A stretch of 64,000 nt of DNA from Aquarana catesbeiana (Eukaryota > Chordata > Amphibia > Anura > Ranidae): NCBI RefSeq assembly GCF_042186555.1, contig NC_133334.1, positions 25,761,294-25,825,293 on the forward strand, written 5' to 3'. Both the position numbers and the translations under genes were made by a program. Positions 52,979 to 64,000 of the stretch are shown one piece after another. The notes under the pieces were generated by a model. That model was not told the origin of the DNA and ran no database searches. It saw nothing but the letters and a program-made list of their open reading frames with translations. How positions within the stretch are numbered: the first letter of the stretch is position 1; each line of letters starts with the position of its first letter.

Positions 52979-53353
52979 TAACACTTTGATTTCTATAGGC
53001 TGCACCACCCTGTATTTTGTTCTGTACCTATGACATCACATACAAAGCCATCTGTATCACTTAGCAGACACCATGTGGAATATCTGGACAGAAATGCTTT
53101 TTAGCGGTGATGAACAATTATCTCTGCTTATCATTTGGCACCCACGTGGTTTTTAGCTGGGCATATGTATGGAGATCTCATGAACCTTAGCAGCTCGGGG
53201 GGGGGCTCCTCTGGGTGTATTTTCGATAAAACGTGTCCTCGATTAGAACCATCTTCACCCATTATCCTGTCATAAGAATTTTAACGGAGCTGACTCCAAG
53301 ACCTACCCAGACACTAAAACCGTGTCATTGTCTCCCTTTTTTTTTGCTTTCAG

Positions 53354-53480
53354 ATACACAATCAGTACCCCACGGAGTTTGAGTTCAATCGTTACTATCT
53401 CAAGTTTTTGGCATTCCATCACGTCTCCAACCGCTTCAAGACCTTCCTGCTGGACTCGGACTACGAGAGGCTGGAGCACG
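53354..53480 (+). CDS. SBF2: SBF2 exon I: pseudophosphatase domain
   Basis: A 127-bp exon between TTGCTTTCAG and G|GTATGTGG; phase 0 in, phase 1 out. It reads IHNQYPTEFEFNRYYLKF, then LAFHHVSNRFKTFLLDS, then DYERLEH. The YPTEFEFN.YYLKFLAFH..SNRFKTFLLDSDYERLEH pattern matches SBF2 more closely than SBF1 as I recall them (SBF1 has more divergent residues here). The final G plus GC from the next exon makes the glycine of the following GTLFEDKGD. Confidence 0.95.
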
Positions 53481-54014
53481 GTATGTGGCGGCATTACACG
53501 AGGGAGGGGGGGGGGGGATCATTCTTCACAATTATTTCCAATAAGTGGCAAGTCGTGTTTAGGAAAGTCGAGGTTGACGAACTCGGCAGCAATGAGGAGA
53601 ATGTACGAAAATGACAAATTGTGTCATCCGCATTATTCCGGACCATAAATCATTAGGCGGTTGATTTAACGGAGATTAAATAAAGGGGACAGTGAACTGC
53701 GATGTTGCGCTATTATTTTTTTTCACGTTCACCTACTCATGTAAACATTCTACATTCGAGACAGATGTTTCTCCTGGGGAAGAGTTAGTTGAAAGGATGA
53801 GGACACTTTACTCTAAGCCCCCCCACAAACGCTTATGTTACAAATCCCCCCCATGGGTCCCATACTCCTAGTGTGCACATTTCAGGCATCGCCGTGGGTA
53901 AAGTGAACGAACATCAGATATATTTCTTTTTTGTTTTTTTCTTTGCCTACAATATATACATTTTTTTTTTTTTTAATGATTTTGCAAAAAATAAAAAATA
54001 AACACACAATGCAA

Positions 54015-54335
54015 GACATAGTTACATAGTAGGTGAGGTTGAAAAAAGACACAAGTCCATCAAGTCTAACCTATGTGTGTGATTATATGTCAGTATTACA
54101 TTGTATATCCCTGTATGTTGTGGTCATTCAGGTGCTTATATAATAGTTTCTTGAAGCTATCAATGCCCCCCGCCTGTGGAAGTGAATTCCACATCCTTGA
54201 TGCTCTTACAGTAAAGAACCCTCTACGTAGTTTAAGGTTAAACCTCTTTTCTTCTAATTTTAATGAGTGGCTACGAGTCCAACTCTCTTCTGTGAAAAAG
54301 TTTTATTCCTATTGTGGGGTCACCAGTACGAACAC
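54015..54335 (-). mobile_element. CR1-like LINE 3' end fragment
   Basis: On the plus strand it begins CATAGTTACATAGTAGGTGA, then GTTGAAAAAAGACACAAGTC CATC, which is the reverse of the 3' tail of the CR1-like copies at 6550-6600 and 28540-28575. It goes on with AATTCCACATCCTTGATGCT and AGTAAAGAACCCTCTACG, in line with CR1 C-terminal and 3' sequence. It is 5'-truncated and non-functional. Confidence 0.78.
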
Positions 54336-55689
54336 ATTGAGGCTTAAAGTTGTATACTGAAAATTTTGCATTTATAGGTCATGCAAACCTGGATCATAAC
54401 ATAATCCAAAGTAAGATCAGTGGTACAAATGGCGGATAAGAGGGCAAGTACCAGAATAGTCACCTCCATAGAAAAACCACAGAAATAAAAAAGATACCAA
54501 AATCTATCATGGCGTTAGAAACGAACTATAAAGTATTGTCGCAGTGGTATTTGGTCCTAGCCAGAATTGCCAAATTTGTTCCAAATTATCCCTTCCACGT
54601 GTTTTCAGGGTTGTGGAGGCCTGGGAACCCACCTACATATTTGGCGGTCTTGGGGCTCTTTCACGCAAGCGTTGAAAATAGGTGGTTGAGTCGTGTTTTT
54701 AACGCTTCCCGACCGCATTTCAATGCCACAAAAAAATTGCTACAATGGAGAGCGGATGGAGGTGTTCACATTGCAGCGTGGCAAAAATAACTCTGCCTGC
54801 AGAGTTTGGCAAGTTTTGACGCTTTGCAATTGCCTTCATTCCCTTCTATTGAAACGCACCACAATCGCACTGTAATCGCGCCTGTGGCCTTTACAGTGCG
54901 GTTGCAAAGCGTCAAAAGTAATTATTTCTCATTGTAGCCTTTAAAAAAAAAAAAAAGCAGCTACAGGCATCATCTCGGTATTCTTTTTTTTTTTTCTTTT
55001 TTCTCAGCCAGCGGCCAGCTTTTATGTAAAAGCCATCCAAGGGGCCAATTAACCGCTGGATAGCTTTTACAGGTGGTGAAGGAGGTCGCCTCTCTGAGCT
55101 CTACCGTGTCCCGCCAGTGAGCCCAGAATGAAAGCCAGTGGTTCTGCCGGCTTACCATAAAGCTTGTCGAGGTCCAGAAGGTCTCTGATGAGCTCTATAA
55201 TATAGGAAACGACAAGCATTTTTGTCACTTGTGGTTTCCCCGGATGTCAACGACGCCATTTTTAAATTTGGAAAGTATCTGATCTCATCGATCTTGGTGT
55301 GATCAGATGCTTGTAAGGACAGAGGAGACATCTGGGGACCCCAGATCTCCATAAAGAGGACCTGTCACATGCCTATTGCTGTCACTATGTTTACATTCCT
55401 TGTGACAGCAATAAAAGTGATCAAAAAAATGTAAAGAAACAGTGTAAAGGAAAAAAAAAAAAGTTTAAAACAACCCCCGCCCCCGTGCTCGCATGCAAAG
55501 GCAAACGCACGCATTGGTCCTACATGCATATGTAAACGGCAGTCGCACCACACATGTGAGGTATTGCTGGAAACGTCAGAGCAAGAGCAATAATTCTAGC
55601 ACCAGACGTCCGTAACTCTAAACAGGTAACCTGTAAAGGCTTTTAAAGCATCGCCTATGGAGATTTTTAAATACCATAGATTGTTGCCA

Positions 55690-56046
55690 CTCCACAAGCA
55701 TGCACAATTTTAAAGCGTGACATGTTGGGTATCTATGAAATTTATGAAGAAATTCAATTTTTTTTCCCCATTGTTTTTATTGGATATGTTTTATGGCAGA
55801 AAGTAAAAAAATATATATTTTTGGTCTTTTTTCGTTTATATTTCGTTCATATATCTTTTTTTATATATAAAAAACCCATTTGTGATCAAATACCACCAAA
55901 AGAAAGCTCTATTTGTGTGAAAAACATAAATTTCATTTGGGTACAGTGTTGCATGACTACGCAATTACCGGGTAAAGCAGGGCAGTGCTGAATAGTAAAA
56001 AATGGCCTCCTCATGAAGGGGGTCAAATCTTCCGGAGATGAAGTGG
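55690..56046 (-). repeat. CCACTTCA TTAA-type element fragment
   Basis: On the minus strand it begins after TTAA as CCACTTCATCTCCGGAAG, with GAGGCCATTTTTTACTATTC and AGAGCTTTCTTTTGGTGGTA. This matches the left part of the element at 42297-43227. It is incomplete. Confidence 0.7.
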
Positions 56047-59039
56047 TTAAAGTAATTGTGTCATCTTGCCCATGCTGCACCATGCATGAGGTTCAGTTGA
56101 TACTACACCCCCATCCCGCTGATCCCTTCACCTCACTCCCCTGCTGCTCTGTTTACCTGCTGGAGCTCATGTAAATAACGATACTTTTGGGTATGGGGTA
56201 GGGTTGCCACCTGTCTGGGATTCACCGGGACAGTCCGGGTTTTGAATCTTGTGTCCAGGTTTCAGGTGGACTGAAACCCGGACACATTATTCAGACCGGG
56301 CTGTGGCTCCCCAAGTAACCAAGAAAGTCAAACACAAATCTGTTGGCACCGGGGAGCTGCGGGCGGCTGTTTGGGGGGCAGGTTCGGCATCACTGGGGGC
56401 AGGGTGATGATGCCAGCAAGAGCAATTTAGCTGCAGCACACTATATGCACCCCATTACTACTCTCCTTGGGGCACCCAAAGGTGTCCTGGGCTGCCAAAG
56501 TGTTTGGGTTTGGCTTGAAGAAAAGGTTGCAATCCTAGTATGGGGAGCATGTGACCTTCTTCCCACCATCCTGTGCTTGTCACCTGGATGGCCAATCGCG
56601 AAGCCTCAGCACACTGAAAGGGGGGGGGGGGCAGAAGTAAGTAAGTAAGGTTATTGGCCCCTGAGTAAGCTCCACAACAGACTGAGACAGAGCTTTCACC
56701 AGTGGTGGCTATTTCGGGAGGGGCGGCAAACTAACACCAGGCACCCCTCCCACAGGAGACAGACAGTGGACAAGAAAGGCGGCGTTTGCCACAAGCACCC
56801 TCCCCGGCGTTAGATGGACTGACCTTAGGAGGCAGGGGGAAGGGAGAGCCAGGCCGTTGCTTCTCCTCCCGGCTGAACAGAACGGGAATCTCCCTGGCCG
56901 ATCGGGTCTCAGGACCGGCTTCCTGATTGGCCGGGAGGAGAATCAGGAAGACAATAGCGAATATTAATTTGCTATTGTCACACAACTGGGCAGGCTCAGG
57001 GCGCAGTGCTCTGTGCCCCGAGCCCACCCATTTTTGAAGCCAATTAGAGCCTCTGGCTCTAATCATGTGCTTAAAAAAAAACAAAAAACATTGGATTCCA
57101 TCTGTCCGGCACCCTGCATGTAGATTAGGGGCCGGGCGCATGGATTAGGGGGGCCGGGCCCCTGCACCCTGTATGGATGGACCCGCCACTGGCTCTCATA
57201 GACCTTCTAGTGCAAGGCTCCCGCAGCCAATCAGGGCAGCGGAGGAGCATGGGGAGGAGGGTAAGTCTCAATGGGGGGGCCATCAAGAAATGACTGAAAT
57301 GATAATGAATCCCGATCTCAGGGTCACCATATAACCTAGTAAGAGCTAAAACTGGGCTAGAAGGAAATGTTGTAAAAAGCCAAATAAACACGTTGAAGAG
57401 CGTTTGGCACCATATCTGTATGTTGTATGTATAGAATTATAATACAAACACGTCTCCATTCCACTACATAACTTCATCACTCCCGCTTCTCTAAAATTAG
57501 AACTGTTTAGAAATCTGACACAGTACAGAAGTGGATTATTGTTTTTGTTCTAAACTGAATGTAGATTTAAACGTTCGAGATTTGATTTGTTATTTTACAC
57601 TGGAAAAGTGATGGGGGCTACATAGGGGAATTAAAACTACTTTATGTGAGCGCAAAAGGTTTATTCCCCCCCCCCCAGAAGTAAAGAAATTAGTGGCAGC
57701 CCACCGCTTGTATCAGGGCCAGAGGAGTTCTGGGGGAGGGGGGGGGGGGGCTGTTATCTGCCTGCATTTCCTTCCTAACCACTTCACCTCAGGGAGATTT
57801 ACCCCCCCTTCATGACCAGGCCATTTCTTGCGGTACGACCCTGCGTTACTTTAACTGTCAATTGAGCGGTTGTTCGACGCTGTACACAAATACAATTTTT
57901 CATGCAACTAGAGCTTTCTTTTGGTGGTATTTTGATCACCATCGGGTTTTATATTCTATAAATGAAAAATATATATATATATAATATAAAATATAAAATA
58001 ATATATAAAATATTAAAATATATAAAATTAATAATATAATATAAAACAAACTTCCAGTAAAAAAAACAAATGTATTCATAAAACTTAGGCCAAAATTTAT
58101 TCTGCTACGTGTCTTTGGTATTTAAAAAAAAAAGGAATTTCCAATAAATGTACAATAATTGGTTTGTGTGAAAGTCATAGTGTCTAAAAACTGTGGGGAT
58201 ATATACTGGAATTTTTATTTATTTTTTTATTTAACCACTTCAACCGGACACTTTCACCCCCTTCCTGCCCAGGACAATTTTTCAACTTTCAGCGCTGTCA
58301 CACTTAGAATGACACGATCATGCAACACTGTACCATACCTCTCAACTGCCCCGGATTTGGAGCAATGTCCCTCTTTCCTCCTCATTTGTCCCTCATTTTG
58401 GTCTGATCTATAGAGATGTATATAAAATGCACTTTTTATCTATCAAAAAGTGTTTCCCAGCGCTAAACCTTTCATCCAAATTCTAAATTGCTGCATTTGT
58501 AAATTCCAAAAGCCAATATAAAGAAATAGTAGTGGTTAAAAAAAGCACTTGTTGGTTTAACAATTTTTTTTTTTTTTTAATAATTTGCCTTTAAAGGGGC
58601 GTGGCAGGGGGGTGTGTCCTATGCTTACATACTTTAGCTAATAGGTGTCCCTCCTTCCCAGCTCAGAAAGTTGGGATGTATGCTGTACCCAAACAACATT
58701 TTTACCTTTTCGTTCACACAAATAGAGCTTTCTTTTTGGGGGTATTTAATAAACACTGGGGTTTTTTTTTTATTTTTTGCTGTATAAACGAAAAAAATAG
58801 CAAAATTTGAGCAAAGCACATTTTTCTTTGTTTCCGTTTATAACATTTTACAAATAAATAATCTTTTTTCATGAATTTAGGCCAAAATGTATTCTGCTAC
58901 ATTTCTTTGGTAAAAATAAACCAAATCGGTATATAATATTTAGTCTTTAGGAAAGTTATGGTATCTGAATATTAATCAATTATGTACTGACGGTCTATCT
59001 CATTTCTTGAGGCCCAAAAATGTCAGGACAGTACAAATA

Positions 59040-59640
59040 TAAATGACCCCTTTTTGGAATGTAGACGGTCCAAGGTATTTAGTAAGAGGCATGGTGAGTT
59101 TTTTGAAGTTGACATTTTTTTGACATAATTTCTTGGAAAATGTAAGAAATTAAAAATGTTTTATTTTTTTAATTTTTATTACATGCTGTCACCAATGCAG
59201 TACAGCATCATCATTTAACTGGTGTGACGGTGATCAGGAACACTGACAGTACAAAAAAAAATAAAAAATAATTTATTAGATTTTTAACAATTTTTTTTTT
59301 TAAACGCACTTTGACCAGAGCAATTTAATGTTACTATGGCAACATTATATTGCTCTGGTCAAAGTGCATTTAAAAAAATAAATTTTTTAAATCTAATTAA
59401 AATTATTTTTTATTTTTTTGTACTGTCCTCAGTCAGTGTTCCTGATCACCGTCACACCAGTTAAATGATGATGCTGTACTGCACTGGTGACAGCATGTAA
59501 TAGAAATGTTAAAAATAAAATAAACATTTTTAATTTCTTCCATTTTCCAAGAAATGTTGACAGAAAAATATCAACTTTATAAAACTCACCATGCCTCTTG
59601 CTAAATACCTTGGACCGTCTACATTCCAAAAAGCGGTAAC
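59040..59640. repeat. Long palindrome (foldback)
   Basis: The left arm TTTTTGGAATGTAGACGGTC CAAGG, GAGGCATGGTGAG, ACATGCTGTCACCA, CAGCATCATCATTTAACTGG, GACCAGAGCAAT is repeated as the complement on the right, ending CCTTGGACCGTCTACATTCC. Arms are about 290 bp around a centre near 59335 (TTACTATGGCAAC). It is AT-rich and has no ORF. Confidence 0.85.
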
Positions 59641-60129
59641 ATTTTACTACTCTGGGGAAGTGATCAGTATTTTTTTTTTTTTTGTTTTTTGGGTTTTTGT
59701 TTACACATTGGTTGCTTATAGCAATGAATTTCATTTCTATAAGCAAACATTTTACTGAATGAAATCGATTCAGCAAAATGAACAATCTGCCGATTTTCTG
59801 ATCGTTAGTACGCTGCTTTTGACAGCCGATTACAAATTTTCAGCAGACAAAAACTGGATGTGCAGGATCCAAATTTTTTGTCTGATGTGACCACAACGTC
59901 CGATTTTCTTTTCATTAGTACGGTTTTCTGACAAAAAAAAAAATTCTGAAGAGCAAGACTGGGCATGCTCAGAAATGAAAGAACACATACAAAACAATTC
60001 AACACATTACGTCCCTTCTGACGTTGAATTCTGTCGTCAGAAAATTTGCGTACCCTCTTCACTTTCGATTTGAGACTAGCATGCAACAAAAAACTCATCC
60101 AATAATCTGACCGTGTGTACGAGGCTTTA

Positions 60130-60312
60130 GACCCCATACACACTATTAGCTTTTCTGCAGATTTTTGTCTTCAGATTTAACAAAACTATGTAGTACAAGG
60201 GCCTGCCTGATTGCATACAAATTGAAACTCTTAAGGTTTGACCTCATATTATATGGTTTTGGTAAATCTGAAGAGAAAAATCTGCAGAAAATCGAATAGT
60301 GTGTATGGGGTC
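60130..60312. mobile_element. PIF/Harbinger-like MITE, TTA target duplication
   Basis: Inverted ends GACCCCATACACACTAT / ATAGTGTGTATGGGGTC are flanked by TTA on both sides (60127-60129 and 60313-60315). Inner arms also pair (TTTTCTGCAGATTTTTGTCT TCAGATTT with its complement). The 183-bp size and the 3-bp TTA target fit Harbinger-type MITEs. Confidence 0.78.
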
Positions 60313-60763
60313 TTATAGCGAGATTATGATAGTGTGGCGGATAGTCTGACACTAACTGACGCTGAGTGGGAACTGACTGACACTGACATCACCAGTGACA
60401 CTAATACAGTGATCAGTGCTTAAAAAAATGCACTGTCACTGTACTAATGACACTGGCTGGTAAGGGGTTAACATCAGGGGCGATCAAAGGATTAGCTGTG
60501 TGCCTAGGTAGTGTTATGTGTAGTGTGTGCTGAGTTTACTGAGTAATGTGCCGGTCTTTATTCCCTGCTTTGCAAGGAGACAAGACCTGGCACATTCCCG
60601 CTGTCACTAGAGAGATCTGTGTTGTTTGCCAACACAGATCTCTCTCCTGTCATCCGTTCCGCCAATCGGTGGGTCAGGGCCATTAATCATTGGCCGCTAC
60701 CCGCTGATTGGAATGTGCTGAAGTCAGTTGACAGCACACTACCAGGAAGAGAACAATCACGTA

Positions 60764-61212
60764 CAGTGGAACCTCAGATTACGAGCATAACCCGTTCCAG
60801 GAGAATGCTTGTATTCCAAAGCACTCGCCTATCAAAGCGAGTTTCCCCATAGAATTCAATGGAAACAAAGATAATTCCTTCCACATTGACTTCTATTACA
60901 TGCAATACCGCATGTGGCCAGAGGTGAAGGCGCGGGAGATCCTTGGAAATACTTGGGGATAGCTCAGCTGAACTCGGAAAAGCTCGGGAATAGAGTGATT
61001 CTGAGTATTTCCGAACGGCTTTGAACCGTTCCGAGTGTCCCCGGCGCCCCCCTGCATCTCTGGCCAAATGCAGTACTGCACACCCCATTAGCTTGAATTC
61101 TGCTCCTTTTGCGAGACAACACTCACAAAAAAAAGTCAGAATTTAAAAGAAAAAGTTGTTCGTCTTTCAAAATGCTTGTTAACCACCTTACTCGTTAACC
61201 AAAGTTCCACTG
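60764..61212. mobile_element. TA-flanked MITE (Tc1/mariner-type ends)
   Basis: The ends CAGTGGAACCTCAGATTACG and CGTTAACCAAAGTTCCACTG are inverted, with TA at 60762-60763 and 61213-61214. Internally AGCATAACCCGTTCC and CTTGTATTCCAAAGCACTCG are followed on the right by AATGCTTGTTAACCACCTTA CTCG. It is 449 bp and non-coding. Confidence 0.78.
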
Positions 61213-61433
61213 TATATATATGTGATTCTGCGCAGCCGGCTCGCACTGTAGCAGTAAATTTACAGTGTGTGTGGTCGGCAAGCGGCTAGAGAAGCTTAGA
61301 GACCCGGTGATGATATCACAGGGTCTATAATAAGGTATGTAATGAAAACATGGCGGGGGGAGAGGGGAAACCAAGGAAGGCAAACTCTAAGCAGATTAAA
61401 CTTGAGCTTTAATGATAGGATCTCTTGTTTAAG

Positions 61434-61561
61434 GCACCCTGTTTGAAGATAAAGGAGACAAACACACGAGGAAAGGCATTTGTATCTGGGAATATATCGA
61501 GAGGGCGCACAGGAAGAGTCCCGTCTTCTTCAACTATTTGTACGCACCGACCAAACTGGAG
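61434..61561 (+). CDS. SBF2: SBF2 exon J: pseudophosphatase domain
   Basis: A 128-bp exon after TCTTGTTTAAG and before GTAAGGAAG; phase 1 in, phase 0 out. It reads GTLFEDKGDKHTRKG, then ICIWEYIERAHRKSPVFFN, then YLYAPTKLE. The CIWE-(Y)I-(R)-x-H-(R/K)-(R/K)-S-P-x-F-F-N-Y-L-Y segment is diagnostic of SBF2. It has no long open frame of its own because it is short and the flanks are closed, but splice phases and sequence agree with both neighbours. The next intron is about 1.3 kb. Confidence 0.93.
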
Positions 61562-62879
61562 GTAAGGAAGGAAAAAAAAATGGGATGAGCCTTGGATCTC
61601 AGGGGATCGTTACAACTTAAAGTGATACTAAACACACACACTGTATAATTTACATTCTCCCTTCTAATTCTGTATTTGGATGATGGCACTGTTTTCATTT
61701 ATTAAAAAAAAAAAAAAAAATCTAAGTACCTTTTTCCTAATCAATATCCACCCATCACATGACCCAGCTCTCTCCCAGCCTGTCTGCAGGGAAACATAAG
61801 CAGGAGGAGCTTCTGGTCCTCTGCTGCTGGTCACATGTTCAATATATTAAAAAAACGCCTTTGGAATACAGAGTAAAAATAAATAAATAATATCAATAAA
61901 CTGTATTAAATTGTCATGCAAATAAATATTTAATATAAAATCTTTATTATTTTGGACAATAACATGGTGTGGGCGGATTTCTGGCAGTCACAGGCTGTGT
62001 CGCACCCCTCCAGCCTGTGTCCTAGAATAACAGGGAGGTGAAGCCTCCATCAATCTACACATAATATCCCGCCCCCATGTTAGTGGGCATGGAGGAGGGA
62101 GGGAGAGGGCTGTCATTTACCACTGTGTATACGCCCACCTGTGTGACTCTATAGTCACATGGACTGCTCAGATGTGATAGGGAGGAAATGCTCAGCATAG
62201 AAAATCACTGAAAACTGAGCATGTGCAGAGCTGCCAACACTGCTCTGTAAAACCCCTAGCTGAATTGGGGACATGGACAGAAGGGGGAGTTAGAGAGCAG
62301 CAGGATCAACCAGGTTTTTTTGCAGAATACAGAATACAAATCCCATAGTGACTGAGTGATTATGAGCAGCATGTAATACACCATTTATTTATAATTTTTT
62401 ATGATGTGGGTTTGGTGACGCTCTAAGAACTCACTTAGCCTCAGTTCACACTATAAATGCAATTCAGTGCGGTGCGATTTGAGCTCATTTGTTTTGAATG
62501 TCATATGCAGGATAGTGATCTATACTAGTCCAGGGAGCAGGCGGGTTGCTTGGTAGGGGACACACGGTATGTGGAGGTGAAGCCTGTGAGCTGTGTTGTC
62601 ACTCGTTTCTCCATATACAGCCGGTTGGCGACTGTTTGCATTACGTCCCAGGGGGTCTCAAACTGGCGGCCCTCCAGCTGCTGCAGAACTACAAGTCCCA
62701 TGAGGCATTGCAAGGCTGACAATTACAAGCATGACTCCCACAGACAGAGGCACGATGGGACTTGTAGCTCCGCAAAAACCGCTGAAGGGCCGCCAGCTTG
62801 AGACCCTTGCTTTAAACTGTCAAACTGTTTTATTGGTATATTTTGCTTGTTGGCTGTATTTCCCCTTTTCCCATTCCAG
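61562..62879 (+). other. SBF2 intron 10
   Basis: About 1.3 kb. A MITE lies at 62645-62812, some 70 bp before the exon K acceptor. I recognise nothing in 61565-62640 beyond poly-A runs and a fragment near 62447 (CAGTTCACACTATAAATGC). Confidence 0.8.
62645..62812. repeat. MITE with GTCTCAAACTGGCGGCCCT ends
   Basis: The left end CAGGGGGTCTCAAACTGGCG GCCCT is mirrored by AGGGCCGCCAGCTTGAGACC C. Inside, ACTACAAGTCCCATGAGG pairs with ATGGGACTTGTAG. It is related to 40660-40815. A matching target duplication is not visible. Confidence 0.75.
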
Positions 62880-63107
62880 GCGTTAAAACCAAGTGCCAAC
62901 ATCTCCACCCTGAGGAAGTGGGAGTACTACACCGAGGAGACGTTGGCATTGGGCCCATCCTACGATTGGACGGCATCCCCTTCTAGATTACACGCCCCCG
63001 AGGAGCAAGTTGAAGAAGCCTCTCAGCAAGGAAAAAGGAAGGTGGTGTGGCCGTGTTATGATGACGTCAGCAAAGTACAGCCGGACGCCATAACGCATCT
63101 TATGAAT
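62880..63107 (+). CDS. SBF2: SBF2 exon K: end of the pseudophosphatase domain
   Basis: A 228-bp, phase 0-0 exon with acceptor CATTCCAG and donor ATGAAT|GTAAGT. It reads ALKPSANISTLRKWEYYTE, then ETLALGPSYDW, an acidic variable stretch, then GKRKVVWPCYDDVSKVQPD and AITHLMN. The LKP...S.L.KW.YY.EETL..GPSYDW and WPCYDDV motifs close the myotubularin-like domain in SBF2. Exons for the linker and C-terminal PH domain are expected beyond base 64000. Confidence 0.94.
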
Positions 63108-64000
63108 GTAAGTTGGATGGCCGATGACATTGTCACTTTATCGTTGAGAAGATATATGTGTGACGTGTATTTAGGAGTTCTGCTTGTATTCTGCAGGTAG
63201 GAGACATTCAGACCCCCCAATGTCACTTTAAAGTGGTTGTAATCCCTTCCATATACCCTGTGAGGTGACTGGTCTCAGATGATACACAGAGATTAATTAA
63301 ACAAATCCTCCTACATAAGTTGTACCTGTTTATCTTCTCTTCTCTACAGCCATTTACAGTCCAGAACTTATAAGCTTGTCTGAGAGTTCAGAAAAAAAGG
63401 GGGCGGAGAGCTGAAGTTACACTCTGTAGAGCTCAGTAAGGAGAGCTCTGAGAGCTGATTGGAGGGAAGGGACACCCCCCCCACCCCTCCACACAGTACA
63501 CAAGAACAGACCTGAGGCTGTCAATCAGCTGGAAGTCCCTCCCCATCACCTTTTTTCTCTTGGTGTCAGGATAGCAGACGAAGGAGGGAGCAGACAGAAA
63601 TGACACTCAGTGCTCTGCATTAGTTGAGTTTTGTGAATGGCTGAGGGGACAGTGTCACTCCTTCACAGTCTCAGCCCATACTATTTACCCCTTCAGTGCC
63701 AGAGGTTCCCAACTGTAAGAGATATCAGGCATCACTGAGAGGTGTATTATCACAGTTAGAGATGTGCATGACGGAAAAAATAGTTTTGTTTTATGTAGGA
63801 TTCCTTCGTTAAGTTCATATATTCAGATTCGTGTTATATATATTCTATTTTATTCTATTCATTTCTAATCTATTCTATTTTTTTCTATTCTATTCTTTTT
63901 TATGTTCTAGAATTTGATTCTTTCTATTCTGTTTTTTTCAATTCTAATATTTTCTTCTCAATTTTCTCTGTTCTGTTCTATTGTTTTCTATTCTACTCTA
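63108..64000 (+). other. SBF2 intron 11 (partial)
   Basis: Intron sequence after the exon K donor. A fragment near 63228-63250 (TTTAAAGTGGTTGTAATCCC) resembles the end of the TTAA-flanked family. From about 63835 to the end there is a TTCTAT-type microsatellite. No exon signal is seen. Confidence 0.75.
63835..64000 (+). repeat. TTCTA-type pyrimidine-rich microsatellite
   Basis: An imperfect run of TATTCTATT / TTCTATTCTA units with longer T-runs, continuing to the window edge. Confidence 0.85.

Larger units (their letters stand above)
46727..53353 (+). other. SBF2 intron 8
   Basis: About 6.6 kb. It holds a 25-bp minisatellite (47058-47475), a long foldback element (47766-48460), a short ~60-bp tandem repeat (48970-49170), a microsatellite (50705-50835) and a Tc1-like element (51385-52978). 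I cannot name 46730-47050 or 49175-50220. Around 49500-49560 AATAAATC then CTGGCGCCCACC recalls an LTR end next to a primer-binding site, but I could not support a retroelement there. Confidence 0.7.
57775..61285 (+). repeat. Mosaic of nested CCACTTCA-type, foldback and MITE elements
   Basis: It opens with CCACTTCACCTCAGGGAG and GACCAGGCCATTTCTTGC, like the left end of the family, and closes with GTGGTCGGCAAGCGGC, like its right end. Between these a second left end occurs (58235, CCACTTCAACCGGACAC), then the foldback (59040-59640), a TTA-flanked MITE (60130-60312), family-specific GTGACACTAATACAGTGATC (60390-60420) and a TA-flanked MITE (60764-61212). It is therefore one old element enlarged by several later insertions. 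No coding frame survives. Confidence 0.65.
53481..61433 (+). other. SBF2 intron 9
   Basis: About 8 kb. It has a CR1 3'-end fragment (54015-54335), a CCACTT-type fragment (55690-56046), and a mosaic of TTAA-type, foldback and MITE sequence (57775-61285). The stretches 53490-54010, 54340-55690 and 56050-57770 contain nothing I can name. The last of these has a G-run near 56619 and GC-rich segments but no gene signal. Confidence 0.7.

Overview
This is vertebrate nuclear DNA, most likely from an anuran amphibian and probably a ranid frog. Introns are very long. The repeats include Tc1-like, hAT-like, CR1-like, DIRS-like and TTAA-flanked elements that I associate with frog genomes. There is no bacterial-style gene organisation, no CRISPR array, no rRNA gene and no functional tRNA gene.

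The whole window lies inside one plus-strand gene, SBF2 (MTMR13, SET-binding factor 2), from before base 1106 to beyond base 63107. Eleven exons were read by eye: 1106-1295, 9514-9710, 10341-10481, 14058-14153, 28049-28233, 40997-41173, 43373-43474, 46541-46726, 53354-53480, 61434-61561 and 62880-63107. All have AG acceptors and GT donors. Their phases agree at every junction, giving about 585 uninterrupted codons. Together they encode nearly the whole catalytically dead myotubularin phosphatase domain. The DENN and GRAM exons must lie upstream and the C-terminal PH exons downstream.

Everything else is intronic, and much of it is transposable elements and tandem repeats. Intron 1 (1296-9513) holds Tc1-like remnants, a CR1-like LINE tail and a G-rich minisatellite. 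Intron 2 (9711-10340) is almost all a ~41-bp minisatellite. Intron 4 (14154-28048) holds a nested insertion: a SINE split by a Tc1-like element, split by a hAT-type element with an 8-bp target duplication, which itself contains a 22-bp minisatellite and a purine tract. Intron 5 (28234-40996) holds a nearly complete DIRS-like tyrosine-recombinase retrotransposon (30104-36009) with inverted terminal repeats, an internal complementary region, gag, RT/RNase H and recombinase frames. It also holds foldback and hAT-type elements. Introns 6 and 7 carry TTAA-flanked non-autonomous elements. Intron 8 carries a GC-rich 25-bp minisatellite, a long foldback element and a Tc1-like element with TA duplications. 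Intron 9 has a mosaic of nested MITEs and foldback sequence (57775-61285).

No new multi-gene system is visible. The most rewarding objects are the DIRS element, the SINE/Tc1/hAT/minisatellite nest, the repeated association of hAT-type MITEs with internal minisatellites, and several long foldback elements.
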